The notes under the pieces are model-generated. The model saw only the letters and a list, made by a program, of their open reading frames with translations. It was not told the origin of the DNA and ran no database searches. Below are positions 36,740-48,349 of a stretch of 64,000 nucleotides of DNA, piece after piece (within the stretch, counting starts at the first letter, position 1; every line of letters begins with the position of its first letter). The DNA lies in contig CM074857.1 of NCBI GenBank assembly GCA_037501455.1, forward strand, positions 111,695,501-111,759,500, given 5' to 3'. Origin of the DNA: Lantana camara (Eukaryota > Streptophyta > Magnoliopsida > Lamiales > Verbenaceae). A program made the position numbers and the translations under genes.

Positions 36740-38057
36740 GATTCAAAGGGACCCGAAAATGGCGTAGTTGTGAAGTTGAACAAAAGTAGAATTTCGGCGA
36801 AGTGGCGACGCAAATTTAAAACGGTTATATCTCTCAATCCAGAAAGAATTTTAACGTGATTTATTGGAGAATACTCTACACTCAAAGAGGTTTCTACAGT
36901 TAAAATTTCAGGCCAAACGGAGAACAAACGAAGCCTACACGGCCGTACAAAAATTGGTCTGAGAAGCTGCACGACCGCGCGTAAGCTGAATTTTCCAAAC
37001 TCGAACAATAGCGCGCGGCCATGCGTGAAATGAACTGTGGCTCCGCACGGCTGTGCACGGTCGTCTTCTCCAAAAGCACGCAGTAACGCAACAGGGTGAC
37101 AAGGGTGGTTCCCAAACCACATCCGAATCAAATTATACACCAAATGCATCAAAATACATCGCAATACACACGTATTATCACATAACTCATCAAAAGAACA
37201 TGAAATCGGGCATAACACATTCCACCATTTTCGTATATCAAGCTCCAACAATGGAATTTCATGCAATACACAACCAACAACAAGAATTCCTACAAATATA
37301 CAGCAAGGAAGCTCAAAGGAGCAGCATATATCAATCTTGGAGCAATAAGTTCAAGAATGGAGACATGGGAGCAAATTTTCATATATTTACACTATTCATC
37401 TTCTTCTCCAAGAGGAAGGAATCAAGCACATAAAACGACATTCAATCGGGTAGAAACGAAGCTCGCGAAGAGAGGAATTCATAACTTACCTTGGATTGTT
37501 CATCGGACGAGAAATGGAGTGGGAACTTGAGCTCAAAGTTTGAGGTTGGGGAAAGCCCTTCTTCTTCTCCTTTTTCTCTCATGGAACGTTTGGGACAAGA
37601 ATGAGGGAGAAAGAGTGTTGGTCGGTTTTTAGGCAAGAAAAACCGGTCCGGTTCGGTCCAAGAATGGTTTGGTTCAATCGGTTCGAATTTTAAAACGGTA
37701 TGTGGTTCAAACGGCTTCAGAAAAATATGAGACTTGTTCCATTGAACCAGAATCATCGAAACGAATCCAATGGTGAAGTCGGAATTCGAATCTGAATTCC
37801 CGAGTTCAAGATAGCCGAAAATGGCTCCAAACACCCTAATTTCAATTAGATTCTTAAACTTCCGAAAATGGACATTTGAGTCCAATCACATTTTAATTAA
37901 ATTCTAGGGTAAAACATAAGTTAAAATAAAGTTCAAGTAGACACGTAGAGCATGCGACGTCACATAATTCACATAATTGCAATTAAAATAATTAAATTAC
38001 ATAATTAAACTCACCCGTGCCGTCATACCTAGATTGCCTAAGAGACGGGGTGTCACA
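36740..38057 (-). repeat. C-family LTR, 5' part, minus orientation
   Basis: It matches 23655-24791 in sequence and order (TCGGCGAAGTGGCGAC, then CGGCCG-type motifs, ending GACGGGGTGTCACA). It directly abuts the plus-oriented LTR half on its left, so two halves of related LTRs meet in opposite orientation with nothing between them. The frame at 36535-37266 on the minus strand crosses this junction and is an artefact. Confidence 0.75.
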
Positions 38058-38601
38058 CAAATAATTTGCATAAATTAAGAATTTATATTACTACTGTTTT
38101 TAATAAATTCCAACTTAATTTAATAGCCAATCAGAACTTTTTTTTAATTAAAAAGTAAAAAAAATTACTTAATGAAAATTACACAATTAAAAGTTAGCGT
38201 TATTAAATATATAATAAGATAGATGCCGAAGCCGGTTGTCCCATGTTTTCGTCCCTTGCTTTACGCTGCAAAGATCTATATCTCCCGGACTAATCGTCAA
38301 CCATTACACATGCATTCTTCGTATGTATTAGTATTATTTATTTAAGGAATTAATACATTACAGTTAGTCACAAATTATTTTAAGATTCCTAACTAATTAT
38401 TTAATCCACGCTGATTTTTTTTAATAATTTTAATATTTACGTCCCTATCTTGCCATTGGAGCAAAGTTTCGTGACATAATCGTGTAGTGGAGATAATGAA
38501 CACGGCAAATTTTTTCAAACTGGGCCTCCACCACTAGACCCACTTGTCAAATATACTTTTTCTCTTATAACTATTCAACCCAAATAACACTTTTTGTCCT
38601 A
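38058..38601. other. AT-rich spacer before the Harbinger pair
   Basis: About 540 bp without a usable frame, inverted repeat or LTR signal. It probably is host or old degraded sequence and forms the left target of the Harbinger insertion (the TAA at 38602-38604). Confidence 0.5.
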
Positions 38602-39492
38602 TAAGGGAGTCTTTACTTACCAGGAAAAGGGCAGTTTGGCAAAATAGACCCTCAATTTCCATTCTTTACTTTGCAAGAGTGGTTATCCACTTATTTCCCG
38701 GAGCCCCGATATATTGGCAGAAAAGGATGGTGCATATAGCCAGCAAAAAATGGCGTTACTAATTTGTCATGTACGGAAGGTTTGGTCGAAATGACCAGGA
38801 TACCCTTCTTATTTCTGTCCAATTTTCACTCTACGCCCTCATCATTCCCAAGTAAAAAATTCCCACCATTTTTTCACCCTTTCCCGCTACAATTGAACTG
38901 TATTCATTGGAGATTGGGTTTCTAAACCTAGGCGGACAATTTGCAAAGTGAGACTGTGGTGGGTTTGCTCCGTATCTTTTCAGCTTTGGTAAATATAATG
39001 ACATATGATTGCATTTTTTTTTCCCGCATGGTTTTGTATGGTGTAATAATCTAGGGATTCTAATGCCGGCCTCAATTGTGGGTTTGTAATTTCATTTTGT
39101 AATTTAGCAGATTGGGACGGTACGAGGTGTTTTTTTCCATTGCTTGCAGTGGGGGTGTTCGAAATCTATCCGGATTGCAAAGGTGACGCATTTCTGTTGA
39201 TATATTTGTGTGCCTGCTATGTGTTACTAATTGTACCTGTAATTTGTGAATTTGGGGTTATTTAATCTTCGCTCAGTAGCAAGGTAACATGTAATAGGTA
39301 TTGTTATTTTGTGAGATATGTTGAATATTTAATGTGAGTCACTATTTGCCCGTTTGATTTTAACATGGCTGTGGTGGTATTGTTTTGATTCCTTGGTTAT
39401 TAAATTCTGTGGTAACACTTGAAAATGTTGTATCTGTAAATGACATGTGACTCGGTTTTGTTTGTGTACCGTACACAGTATTGGTTAGTACG

Positions 39493-40913
39493 ATGGACTC
39501 TAGGAAAGCTTTGCTCATAATCGAACTCATTAAATTTGTCTTGCTTGGTATGCTGAGGGATACCATGTTTCTTCTATCAATTGTTAAAAACAAACGGCGT
39601 CGAATAGACGACGGTTCCAGTTCAACATACAGCCTGATAGAGCGCATGCCTGCTCGCGTTGAATATCTAGACCGTTTAACAGTGAAATCAGAAAGAAAGT
39701 GTGTCAATCTGCTTCGTATGGGCAGAAATGCCTTAGGCAGGCTTTGTATTATTTTACGCGAGTTGGGGGGCTTAACTGACAGTCGCGAACTACCGGTTGT
39801 CGAGCAAGTCTGCATATTTCTCGGGGTTTTGTCACACCATAAGAAGAACTCGGTTGCCGAATTTGATTTTAATCGTTCCGGACGAACTATTTCGAAATAT
39901 TTCCATATTGTGCTGAAGACTGTGTTGAAACTTCATGGGCTTTTTATTGCTAAGTCAACTCCAATTGAACCCACTAGCACCGATCATACATGGAAATGGT
40001 TTGAGGTAATATATGCTTTGTAATTCATATCTTCGAGTAACGAAATCATTGGTGTGCATTTGTCTATTCTACATGTAATCACATACCGTACTAAAACTGT
40101 CCTGTAGGGTTGTCTCGGCGCACTTGACGGGACCTTGATTGATGTTACTGTTCCAGATGCTGACAAAGGGCGGTATAGGTCACGCAAGGGCAAGTGTCAG
40201 GTAAGTGTGCTTGGGGTTTGCAACCGCAAATGCAATTTCACCTATATGTTGACAGGATGGGAGGGATCCGCTGCTGATGGACGTGTATTGCGAGATGCTA
40301 TAAACAGGCCTAATGGATTTCGTGTTCCAGCAGGTTAGGGAATTTAAAATCATACTATTTTTTTATAAAGTGTTGCAGATGTGCAGGCTAGTTTATATGT
40401 TATTCCCTACATTACAAGGTTGTATCAACAATTTATGAAATCATGCTTCAATATCCCACAGGACAATATTACTTATGTGATGCTGGATATACAAATGGGC
40501 CTGGGTTTCTTGCACCCTATAGAGCCGTACGTTATCACTTACAAGAATGGGGCAACCGAACTCCCGTCAACAGCAAGGAACTATTTAATAAGAGACATTC
40601 ATCGGCCCGGACAACCATTGAACGTGCATGGGGGATTTTCAAGAAACGTTGGGCCATACTCCGAAGTGCATCCTTTTATAGCCTTGTTGTTCAAAATCAA
40701 ATAATAATGGCATGTGCACTGATCCACAATTTTATTCGACAAGAAATGGAGGTGGATCCTATTGAACTTGAATTAGATGATGACTCTTCCGAAGATGAAG
40801 ATGATGAACAACAGACTGAATATATACACCACGTTGAGCCAACACAAGCTTGGACAAATTTTCGTGACACGCTCGCACAAGACATGTGGTCAAATTTCAG
40901 AAATCGGGGTTGA
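39493..40913 (+). CDS. PIF/Harbinger DDE transposase, copy 1 (three exons)
   Basis: Predicted exons 39493-40005, 40108-40333 and 40462-40913 give a 396-residue protein. Both introns have GT/AG ends and the phases agree. It is the cut-and-paste transposase of HARBI1 type (DDE_Tnp_4): an N-terminal helix-turn-helix-like region (IFLGVLSHHKKNSVAEFDF, SGRTISKYFH), then the catalytic acids in GALDGTLIDV, CDAGYTN with PGFLAPYR, and TTIERAWGIFKKRW. The C-terminus ends in an acidic tail (DDDSSEDEDDE) followed by FRDTLAQDMW. The start is the ATG of MDSRKALL; upstream in-frame codons lack another ATG. The catalytic triad is complete and no stop interrupts it, so it may be functional. Confidence 0.93.
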
Positions 40914-41255
40914 TATATCGTCTTTTAGATGGAATTGTTTTTTATAAGCTTCTACTTGGTTTTATTCTTAGATCCAGGGCTGATGTCCCTAATCGATATA
41001 TTGCTTTATTTCCTTAAGGGTTATTGTGTTCACATGGTCGTTTTGTGATCTTAATTGTCATGTTATGATGAAGTTGGGTGGTGAGTAAGACGATTTGTAA
41101 CCAGACATCGCACTGCTTGACATTATAAAAGTGTATGACTTGATTAAGTTGTATGTTGATCAGGCCATTTCACATATTCTGTTACATTCTTATTTAATGT
41201 AAACTACTGTTGCTAACCTTAAACACTTTGTTAATCTATTGCTTGTGGTGTGTAG

Positions 41256-42346
41256 ATGCAACACTCGCAACAATCACTAGGTGGCAGCGGGAATTTTAGG
41301 GGCGAAAGTAGCGCAACTAAGAAGAATGGTTCTAGGCGATCATGGACAGCTGTGGAAGAGCGCGCACTACTCAATTCATTCAAGGACATTATTGCAGGTG
41401 GCTGGAAAACCCCAAACGGTTTTAGGTCTGGTTTCGTGCAGCAGCTGGAGGCGCGGATGAAGATGTATATCCCCGGAACTGACTTACGAGGAGATCCACA
41501 TATTCAATCCAAATATGGAACTTGGAAAAAGACATACCGGGAAGTCTGTGAAGCTATAGGCAAGACTGGAATGGGTTGGAATGCGACAACTAAGACCGTG
41601 TTTGCATTACCAAAGGACTGGGATAATCTAATTATGGTATACCTTCTTTCCCAATATTTAAGTTTAATATAGTCATGCATTAATCCACGCTATTTTGCAC
41701 ATTTATGTTCATCAATTACAGTTGCGAATTCATGAATTGGTTGTTATTTCATTTGTTATCGCAGTACTATCCAGATCTTGCGAATGTTCGCGAGAAGTCG
41801 TTTCCTTATTACGAGCATTGGGTTGAAATTTATGGTAAGGATGGTGCCACGGGTAATGGAGCCTTTGATTTTAATAGCATACCCGTAGAAGATGGAGCTG
41901 GAAATGGTGTTGAGGTGATCGAGGAGACGAATACGAGCAGTCCCAATCCGTGCCAATCTGAAAATCCAACCCAGGCACAATCTTCGTCGCCAAGATCACC
42001 TTCAAAAAGAACTGCACCTATTGGGAAGCGCAAGCGGTCTGACGACGTCGGTGAGATAGTTGGAACATTTGAGAAAATGTGGGGTAAAGCTACGGAGGCG
42101 CTGAACAAGGTTGCAAACGCCTTGGAACGTGATGTTGATACCCGTGTTGATGTCCAGGCCGCTGCGTACCGAAGGAGGTTATTCGACACAGTTAACGAAT
42201 TGCCAATCACACTCACAAGGATGGAGAAAGTACGTGCTACCAGTGAGCTAGGGAAACACCAAGATCAGCTGGATATTTTCTTCGAACTTCCCGAGGACGC
42301 AAAATGTGATCTTATATACCTCGCTCTCCAGAAGGCAGCTTGGTGA
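41256..42346 (+). CDS. Harbinger Myb/SANT-like DNA-binding protein, copy 1 (two exons)
   Basis: Exons 41256-41636 and 41765-42346 (phase 0) encode 320 residues. An N-terminal Myb/SANT-like domain (about residues 28-125) has the family's spaced tryptophans: RSWTAVEERALL, GGWKTPNGF, KYGTWKKTYREV, GMGWNATTKTVF and PKDWDNL. A Ser/Pro-rich linker with a basic patch (GKRKR) and a C-terminal helical region (about 260-320, ending LIYLALQKAAW) follow. In PIF/Harbinger systems such a protein binds the transposon ends and brings the transposase into the nucleus. It lies in the same orientation about 340 bp downstream of the transposase gene, the usual two-gene core of the superfamily. Confidence 0.92.
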
Positions 42347-42974
42347 TTTCAAGTAGTTTGCATTTAGCCCAAACGTATCTGATGCTTTATGGTATTCATT
42401 TTGGTTAGAGTGGAAACTTTTTTAAGTAGTACCATCCAAATTTGTCATGTCTTTAATGCAATCTATTGCACTCGTAGTATATTTTGGTAAGAACTTGTTG
42501 AAACATATAACTGTTGTTTTTTGTCTTTGCTTGCACTGAACATTGAATTACTTTGTGAGGTATTGACGTTGTGGTTTTTGCAAAATTACGATTGGAGATC
42601 AGTAATTTGTTTCATGCGTTATAATCCTATTAGCTTCCAAATTATAAGGACATAATCATTTTAGGGATGCCATACCAGAAATCAGTTGGAAGAACAAGCC
42701 ATGAGATATATAACAATTAGGCCAATACATGGAAACAAAGGTTCTTATAGTAAAAGGGACACAATGAAACATAAAAAGTAAATCATTGTCAGCTTGGGTA
42801 ACAAAAGAGGCATCATTGTGACAAAAAAAAGGGGCTAACGAATCACCAAAATCAACAGCAGCCAAAATACAGAAAATATTGATCAATAGCAGCAGCTCCC
42901 AAGCGTTGTTAGTACCAAAATGCCTAGCAATAGACAATAGACAAAAAAGGAATCACACCAATTACCTGCCCCAT

Positions 42975-43677
42975 TCACAGCATGTCTGGATCGTAGTCCC
43001 AAATATCCATGATCTCCTCGCCGACATCAGAGTTTCGATCGAAGATGTGATAGTAACCATGAGGCCCTGCCTCTGGCCCTGCACCCCCAGCATTCTTTTG
43101 CATGATTATAAAGCGCATCTCTTTGTAAAAGTCATAACCCACGAGGCGAAATCTTTTGAATAACCAACATTCCTAATGAAACATAAATAATGGACTTACT
43201 GAATCGTAAACATATATATCATTAACGCGAGTAACAAGATATTGTAAATGCACTCACTTCCTCTGGCTTGACGTCCCTGAAATAAGCCGGACCTGCAATC
43301 GCTTTTTTCTTGTTGTCTGCCAACCGAACGCCAGGGAATTCAAGAAATTCCCGAAAGTTGAAAAACTCCCTGCTCAAATCTTCCCACTTGCTTCTGACTT
43401 GCTTAGCAGTGATCTCGATGTTTAGATCAGCGTTCAACGCGTCCTTCAAGTGTATTAGTGCCAGAGAAAGCTTATCCCCAGAGTCCATGTCATGCTGCTT
43501 TGCATATTGGTATAGATGTTTCACAAAAAGAGCAGCAGCAGGGCTGTAGTCCAGAGGATTAACTGGATTTAGTATCCGCTCCCAGACAGCCCGTTTCGTA
43601 TGCTTTATGTGGAGGTTTTTCCTGCGTTCGTCGGATAACGGTGTCACTGGTCGCCAAAACCTATGGTGGCGAAGCAT
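42975..43677 (-). CDS. Unrecognised two-exon cargo gene of the Harbinger element, copy 1 (205 aa)
   Basis: On the minus strand exon 1 (43677-43258) and exon 2 (43172-42975) join in phase 0 across an 85-bp intron with GT/AG ends (donor GTGAGT) and give 205 residues. I do not recognise the family. The middle (SPAAALFVKHLYQYAKQHDM ... EITAKQVRSKWEDLSREF) is helical and has the KQVRSKW pattern seen in many Myb/SANT-like proteins, so a third diverged Myb-like protein is possible. The C-terminus is acidic (DVGEEIMDIWDYDPDML). It is transcribed toward the Myb/SANT gene. An identical copy lies in the second element. Intact frame and splice sites argue for a real gene. Confidence 0.65.
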
Positions 43678-44693
43678 TTTCTGAAGCTGAGTGAAGAGGC
43701 TTTGTGTGATCTGATAAGTTCAACTTGAGCAATGAACACTGTTTTGAAATAAGTCTTTGAAGAACATGGATACTTGGGGGGTTGCTGGGTGGTTGGTTCC
43801 TATCAATTGCAAGAGTGAAGTTATTTGATTGGAGTCTGTCGCTTTAATAAATTACAATTTACAGTCATTATGTTCAAAAATCCATCATGAATTTCGTAGG
43901 TGCCCAGACTGACCAGCTTTAGATTTAAGATTGATAAAGATTACAAGAAATCCTGGCATTAAATGTTGGCCTTGAACCTCTCTGTTCCCAAAGTAACGTC
44001 TCCCGCGCAAATGGTGAATATATATTCTCTTTGTTTCTGGATTTCTTTTTAGAATCTCCAAAACAGATTCAATATACCATTAACTTCTTACCAACCTCGT
44101 ACACGAAGCTAATAAACAACTGATACGGCTCAACTAAAAAATCCATTTTTCATTAGTTAGGAGATGTTTAATGCCAATTCTAAATGAATAACACCGTCAA
44201 TACAAAGTTGGCGAAAAGAAAACTTCCAATCACATTAAGAGGGCCTCTGTAACAGAGTGCAGTAGGTGAGAGTATTCATTTTCTTCACTTCTCAACTCAT
44301 TTTTTTTTAGCAGATACACCCATAGCTATATCAGGAGAGTCGTATCTAACCTTCTGTGTGCATTGAAACAACCACCTCGTACTGGTAAACTGGATGACAG
44401 ATTTGTTCCACAAATATATATTTATATACATGAAAGTACAAAACTTTAAGAAGTCTATATGCTTGCAGGTTCTCTGTAGGGACGTGCTAATTTCATTCAC
44501 ATAAATGTAAGCTATGGCCTTCAATGAGTATCTGTATATTTTGGATGGTGGAGTTGGTTGAAACTATTTACTTCTTACTCAATGCCGATGTATATAAGGC
44601 AACAGGGCATCAGCTAAACCTGTTCAAAGCTTTTTTGCTGGGTGGCTTGACTCCACATTCTCTAGAATATCAGTATAGTTGAAGGGGAAAAAA

Positions 44694-45667
44694 ATGGTGA
44701 GTTTCCTAACTGAAAATGGTACGTTCTTCGATCGACGAGGTTGGTCTGAAAGTCTCGACGAGGAATTTCTGAATGGGCTCGAGTACGAAGCCATCAAAGC
44801 TGGCCGGTGCATCCGTTTCAATGATGACATTGTTTTCACCAATGTTCTCGAGCACATGCATTTCTTTAGCGATCGCCAGTTCAATACTTCTGATATGCAT
44901 CTCCGTTTCAAGCTAGCTCATCTCCGTTACAACACGTGGAAGGGAATCATGGAACACGAGGGAGTGGAATATGATTCTAGCACGTACTCTGTCAGGGCCT
45001 CGGTTTGGACATGGATCGAACTTTGCGAGGTTAAATACATAGACGAACAGTACATTTTAACAACGTGCATCAGCACATGGCATTCATTTATTTCAGATGC
45101 ATTTTTTTTTTTTCACTGATACATGATTAATAGCAGATCTACGAACTCGCTAGCGCATATCACAAGGTTTCGATGGAGAGAATGTGGCCGGAGTTGAATG
45201 CGATATTCGGTCCGGACGAGGCACGATTGCCGGCTGCAAAGCCGATGCGCCCCAAGAAGCCTCCGCGTGCCTTTCACAACATTGGTTTAGATGGCAAACC
45301 AATCCCTACAGTAGACGAAATCATTGCAAGCTATGGTATAGCTTTCATCGCTGTTTCATTTATACTTATCAAAGCTTAAAAGAAATGGTTTATCAATTTT
45401 TCCGTCATTTGTACATGCATTTTAACTTCATCAACAGTCGACGAAGAAAAGCGTACATGGGAAAAGGAACAGAAGAGTAAGAGGCGGTCCGAGAACGTTG
45501 TGACAAAATACGTCCCGGCCGATATGATGAGCACAACGAAGGGAACAGGAAAGTTAATCGCACCAGCAAGGGAAGTGGTGATCATATCCCCCGAGAGCGG
45601 CAACACCAGCGCCGCGGCTGAGGCTAGCAACGAAAATGTCCGTGCGAAACGGTTCCTTTCATTTTGA
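44694..45667 (+). CDS. Second Myb/SANT-like protein of the Harbinger element, copy 1 (three exons)
   Basis: Exons 44694-45029, 45137-45335 and 45438-45667 join in matching phases and encode 254 residues. The first 135 residues fit the plant Myb/SANT-like pattern (PF12776 type): RRGWSESLDEEFLNGLEYEA, HLRFKLAHLRYNTWKGI, YSVRASVWTWIE, then MERMWPELNAIFG. The remainder is a basic, low-complexity tail (KKPPRAF, EKEQKSKRRSEN). It is not a duplicate of the Myb/SANT protein at 41256; sequence and intron positions differ. The start is the ATG before VSFLTENG; the codons ahead of it have no ATG. It is presumably a DNA-binding accessory protein of the transposon. Confidence 0.78.
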
Positions 45668-46225
45668 TCGACGATGCTACGTGTTTCGCTTTTATTCGCC
45701 TGTTTTACCTAAAGTTAAGCTACATCATTGTATTATCTTTGTACCCCAGTTGTGGCTTGACCCCGTATCCCGCAGCGACCTTTATAAGGCTTGGTCTTTT
45801 TTCAATATAATTATGTTTGTTCGTAGCAGCATGTCGCAGGTATTTAAGCAAACTTTAAGATGGAATCCAATCAAGCTAATAAATAAGTTACATAATATAA
45901 TGATAAGAAAAAAGGATATTTTAATTATGTGCCAAAAATTACAAGTTGTTGCCATAACTAAGTCACTCAGCTCAGCAATACAAACAGTACTCATTGGGAG
46001 TCTTACATAAGTCGATCCACAGTTCATAGGAATCAGACAAACACAATAGTAACCAGGTATTTTCAACGACATATAGAACTGCAAGCGGTGCAATCTTCAT
46101 CAGTAAATAAAAAAACATAGAGCCGCAAAGTAGATACATTAGTAAACAACCTAAATTACACCCAAAAAATTATCCCTAACAAGCAGAGCTGCCCATATGA
46201 CGGCGTTGCATATGTCAACTGCAAT

Positions 46226-46675
46226 CTACTTCATCAACAAAAGTACGGTAAAGAAAACAATACATATACAAATCAGTGTGCAAAACAAACCATAGCAACA
46301 GCAAATCAAGTTGAGCGTGTTAAGAGCTTGACCGCCTAAATGGATTTGTGGTATGCCAGTTACTGTACGTTCGCTTGAGGAAGCCTGCTCCGACATTTCA
46401 ACATCAGAGGGCCTTTGCACCCCACCACTACGCCAACGCAAATCAGCACTTTCAAAGTCCTGACCAGATCGGGGGATTGGTACAATTAAATGATGTAGGT
46501 TGGAATGCTTTTGGCTGAGCAATTCGTCTGCCCATACAAAGGAGCACCCTCTGATCTTGTTTGGACACCGATAGTAGTACCGCCCGGGGTTCTGCGCGTG
46601 CTCCCCGGCCTTGAGGAACAATTTGGCTCCATTACCACACTCACAGGGGATTACGAAACGCTGTATCTCACCCAA
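46226..46675 (-). CDS. GRF zinc-finger protein with C-terminal membrane segment, copy 1 (5' end uncertain)
   Basis: This minus-strand frame of 149 codons encodes a GRF-type zinc finger (PF06839 type): CEC, then NPGRYYYRC, then GCSFVWADE, giving the four metal-binding cysteines (positions 11, 13, 37 and 44 of the frame). A polar linker follows, then a very hydrophobic C-terminus (about 118-148, LICCCYGLFCTLICICIVFF) that should span a membrane. GRF fingers bind single-stranded DNA or RNA in several proteins. The frame opens without an ATG, so a short upstream exon is likely missing from this model. It occupies the right arm of the element and is transcribed inward. No such gene belongs to the standard Harbinger set. 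Confidence 0.75.
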   Translation of the reverse strand: MGEIQRFVIPCECGNGAKLFLKAGEHAQNPGRYYYRCPNKIRGCSFVWADELLSQKHSNLHHLIVPIPRSGQDFESADLRWRSGGVQRPSDVEMSEQASSSERTVTGIPQIHLGGQALNTLNLICCCYGLFCTLICICIVFFTVLLLMK

Positions 46676-48349
46676 TCAACCAAAGAACTGGATTAAGCAA
46701 TATTAAACAGAACAGTATAACTACAATGCATAACTATCACCATTTACAATGAAAAGACAACAACGGAAGGGTTCATACAACAGCACGGTAAACAGCATTC
46801 ATCGCATTCACAGGAAAATAACCATTATAATTAAGCCAAATATGATTACAATTTGTTTAGTGCCATGGAAAAATCACATAAAAAATGCAGCAAGATGAAT
46901 TACAGAGATGACCCAAACCAAAAGCCCTTATAATTATCCCCCCACCCCACCCCGAAACTAACCCAAAGCCACACAGCAAATGGTTTTGGTTGAAAACCTT
47001 CAAATCTGTGTTATCAATTATAGTGCATCAACACATTAAAACAGGCATCATAAATATATAAAAAAAAAAAAACCTATTAGGGGGGTTACGACAAAGAAAA
47101 TAAAAACAAGAAAAAGGAGCTGGAAATTTCTTACCATTCGACTTCAAAGGAAAGAAATTTTGGATACTGAACCACTGAAGCTTGCTAGTCCATATAAATA
47201 TGCCCAACATAAGACGGAACATTCAAGATCTGTAGTACATATTACCGTTCGGCGCACATTTTCATGGGAGGGCAGAATTGTCATTTACAACAACTTCAAT
47301 TGGTTACCTTTCTAGTAATGTAAAGCATCAATGGGTTGGTTATTTTGCCTAAAATCCGTAACAATCAAAGTAAAAGGTGGACTAGATAAAATAACCAAAA
47401 ATTTTCAAGAAAATAACCCCTCCCCAACGGATAACCAACAAGTGAAGTAAAGACTCCCTAAGGGAGTCTTTACTTACCAGGAAAAGGGCAGTTTGGCAAA
47501 ATAGACCCTCAATTTCCATTCTTTACTTTGCAAGAGTGGTTATCCACTTATTTCCCGGAGCCCCGATATATTGGCAGAAAAGGATGGTGCATATAGCCAG
47601 CAAAAAATGGCGTTACTAATTTGTCATGTACGGAAGGTTTGGTCGAAATGACCAGGATACCCTTCTTATTTCTGTCCAATTTTCACTCTACGCCCTCATC
47701 ATTCCCAAGTAAAAAATTCCCACCATTTTTTCACCCTTTCCCGCTACAATTGAACTGTATTCATTGGAGATTGGGTTTCTAAACCTAGGCGGACAATTTG
47801 CAAAGTGAGACTGTGGTGGGTTTGCTCCGTATCTTTTCAGCTTTGGTAAATATAATGACATATGATTGCATTTTTTTTTCCCGCATGGTTTTGTATGGTG
47901 TAATAATCTAGGGATTCTAATGCCGGCCTCAATTGTGGGTTTGTAATTTCATTTTGTAATTTAGCAGATTGGGACGGTACGAGGTGTTTTTTTCCATTGC
48001 TTGCAGTGGGGGTGTTCGAAATCTATCCGGATTGCAAAGGTGACGCATTTCTGTTGATATATTTGTGTGCCTGCTATGTGTTACTAATTGTACCTGTAAT
48101 TTGTGAATTTGGGGTTATTTAATCTTCGCTCAGTAGCAAGGTAACATGTAATAGGTATTGTTATTTTGTGAGATATGTTGAATATTTAATGTGAGTCACT
48201 ATTTGCCCGTTTGATTTTAACATGGCTGTGGTGGTATTGTTTTGATTCCTTGGTTATTAAATTCTGTGGTAACACTTGAAAATGTTGTATCTGTAAATGA
48301 CATGTGACTCGGTTTTGTTTGTGTACCGTACACAGTATTGGTTAGTACG

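Larger units (their letters stand above)
38605..47458 (+). mobile_element. PIF/Harbinger element with five genes, copy 1 (8854 bp)
   Basis: It is bounded by a perfect 14-bp terminal inverted repeat GGGAGTCTTTACTT and by TAA on both sides (38602-38604 and 47459-47461), the TWA target duplication of PIF/Harbinger. It encodes the superfamily's DDE transposase and Myb/SANT-like protein, plus three more genes: an unknown gene on the minus strand, a second Myb/SANT-like gene, and a GRF-zinc-finger gene on the minus strand. Non-coding stretches are 38605-39492, 42347-42974, 43678-44693, 45668-46225 and 46676-47458; in the last, a small minus-strand frame (47028-47222) ending at a GT donor could be an upstream exon of the zinc-finger gene, but its phase does not fit. 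Typical Harbinger elements have two genes and are about half this size. Confidence 0.95.

Noticed and set aside
36535..37266. 243-codon minus-strand frame
   Set aside because: It crosses the junction of two LTR halves in opposite orientation, so it is chance read-through of non-coding sequence.
39360..39815. 151-codon minus-strand frame over transposase exon 1 (again at 48217)
   Set aside because: It is the antisense shadow of the transposase coding exon.
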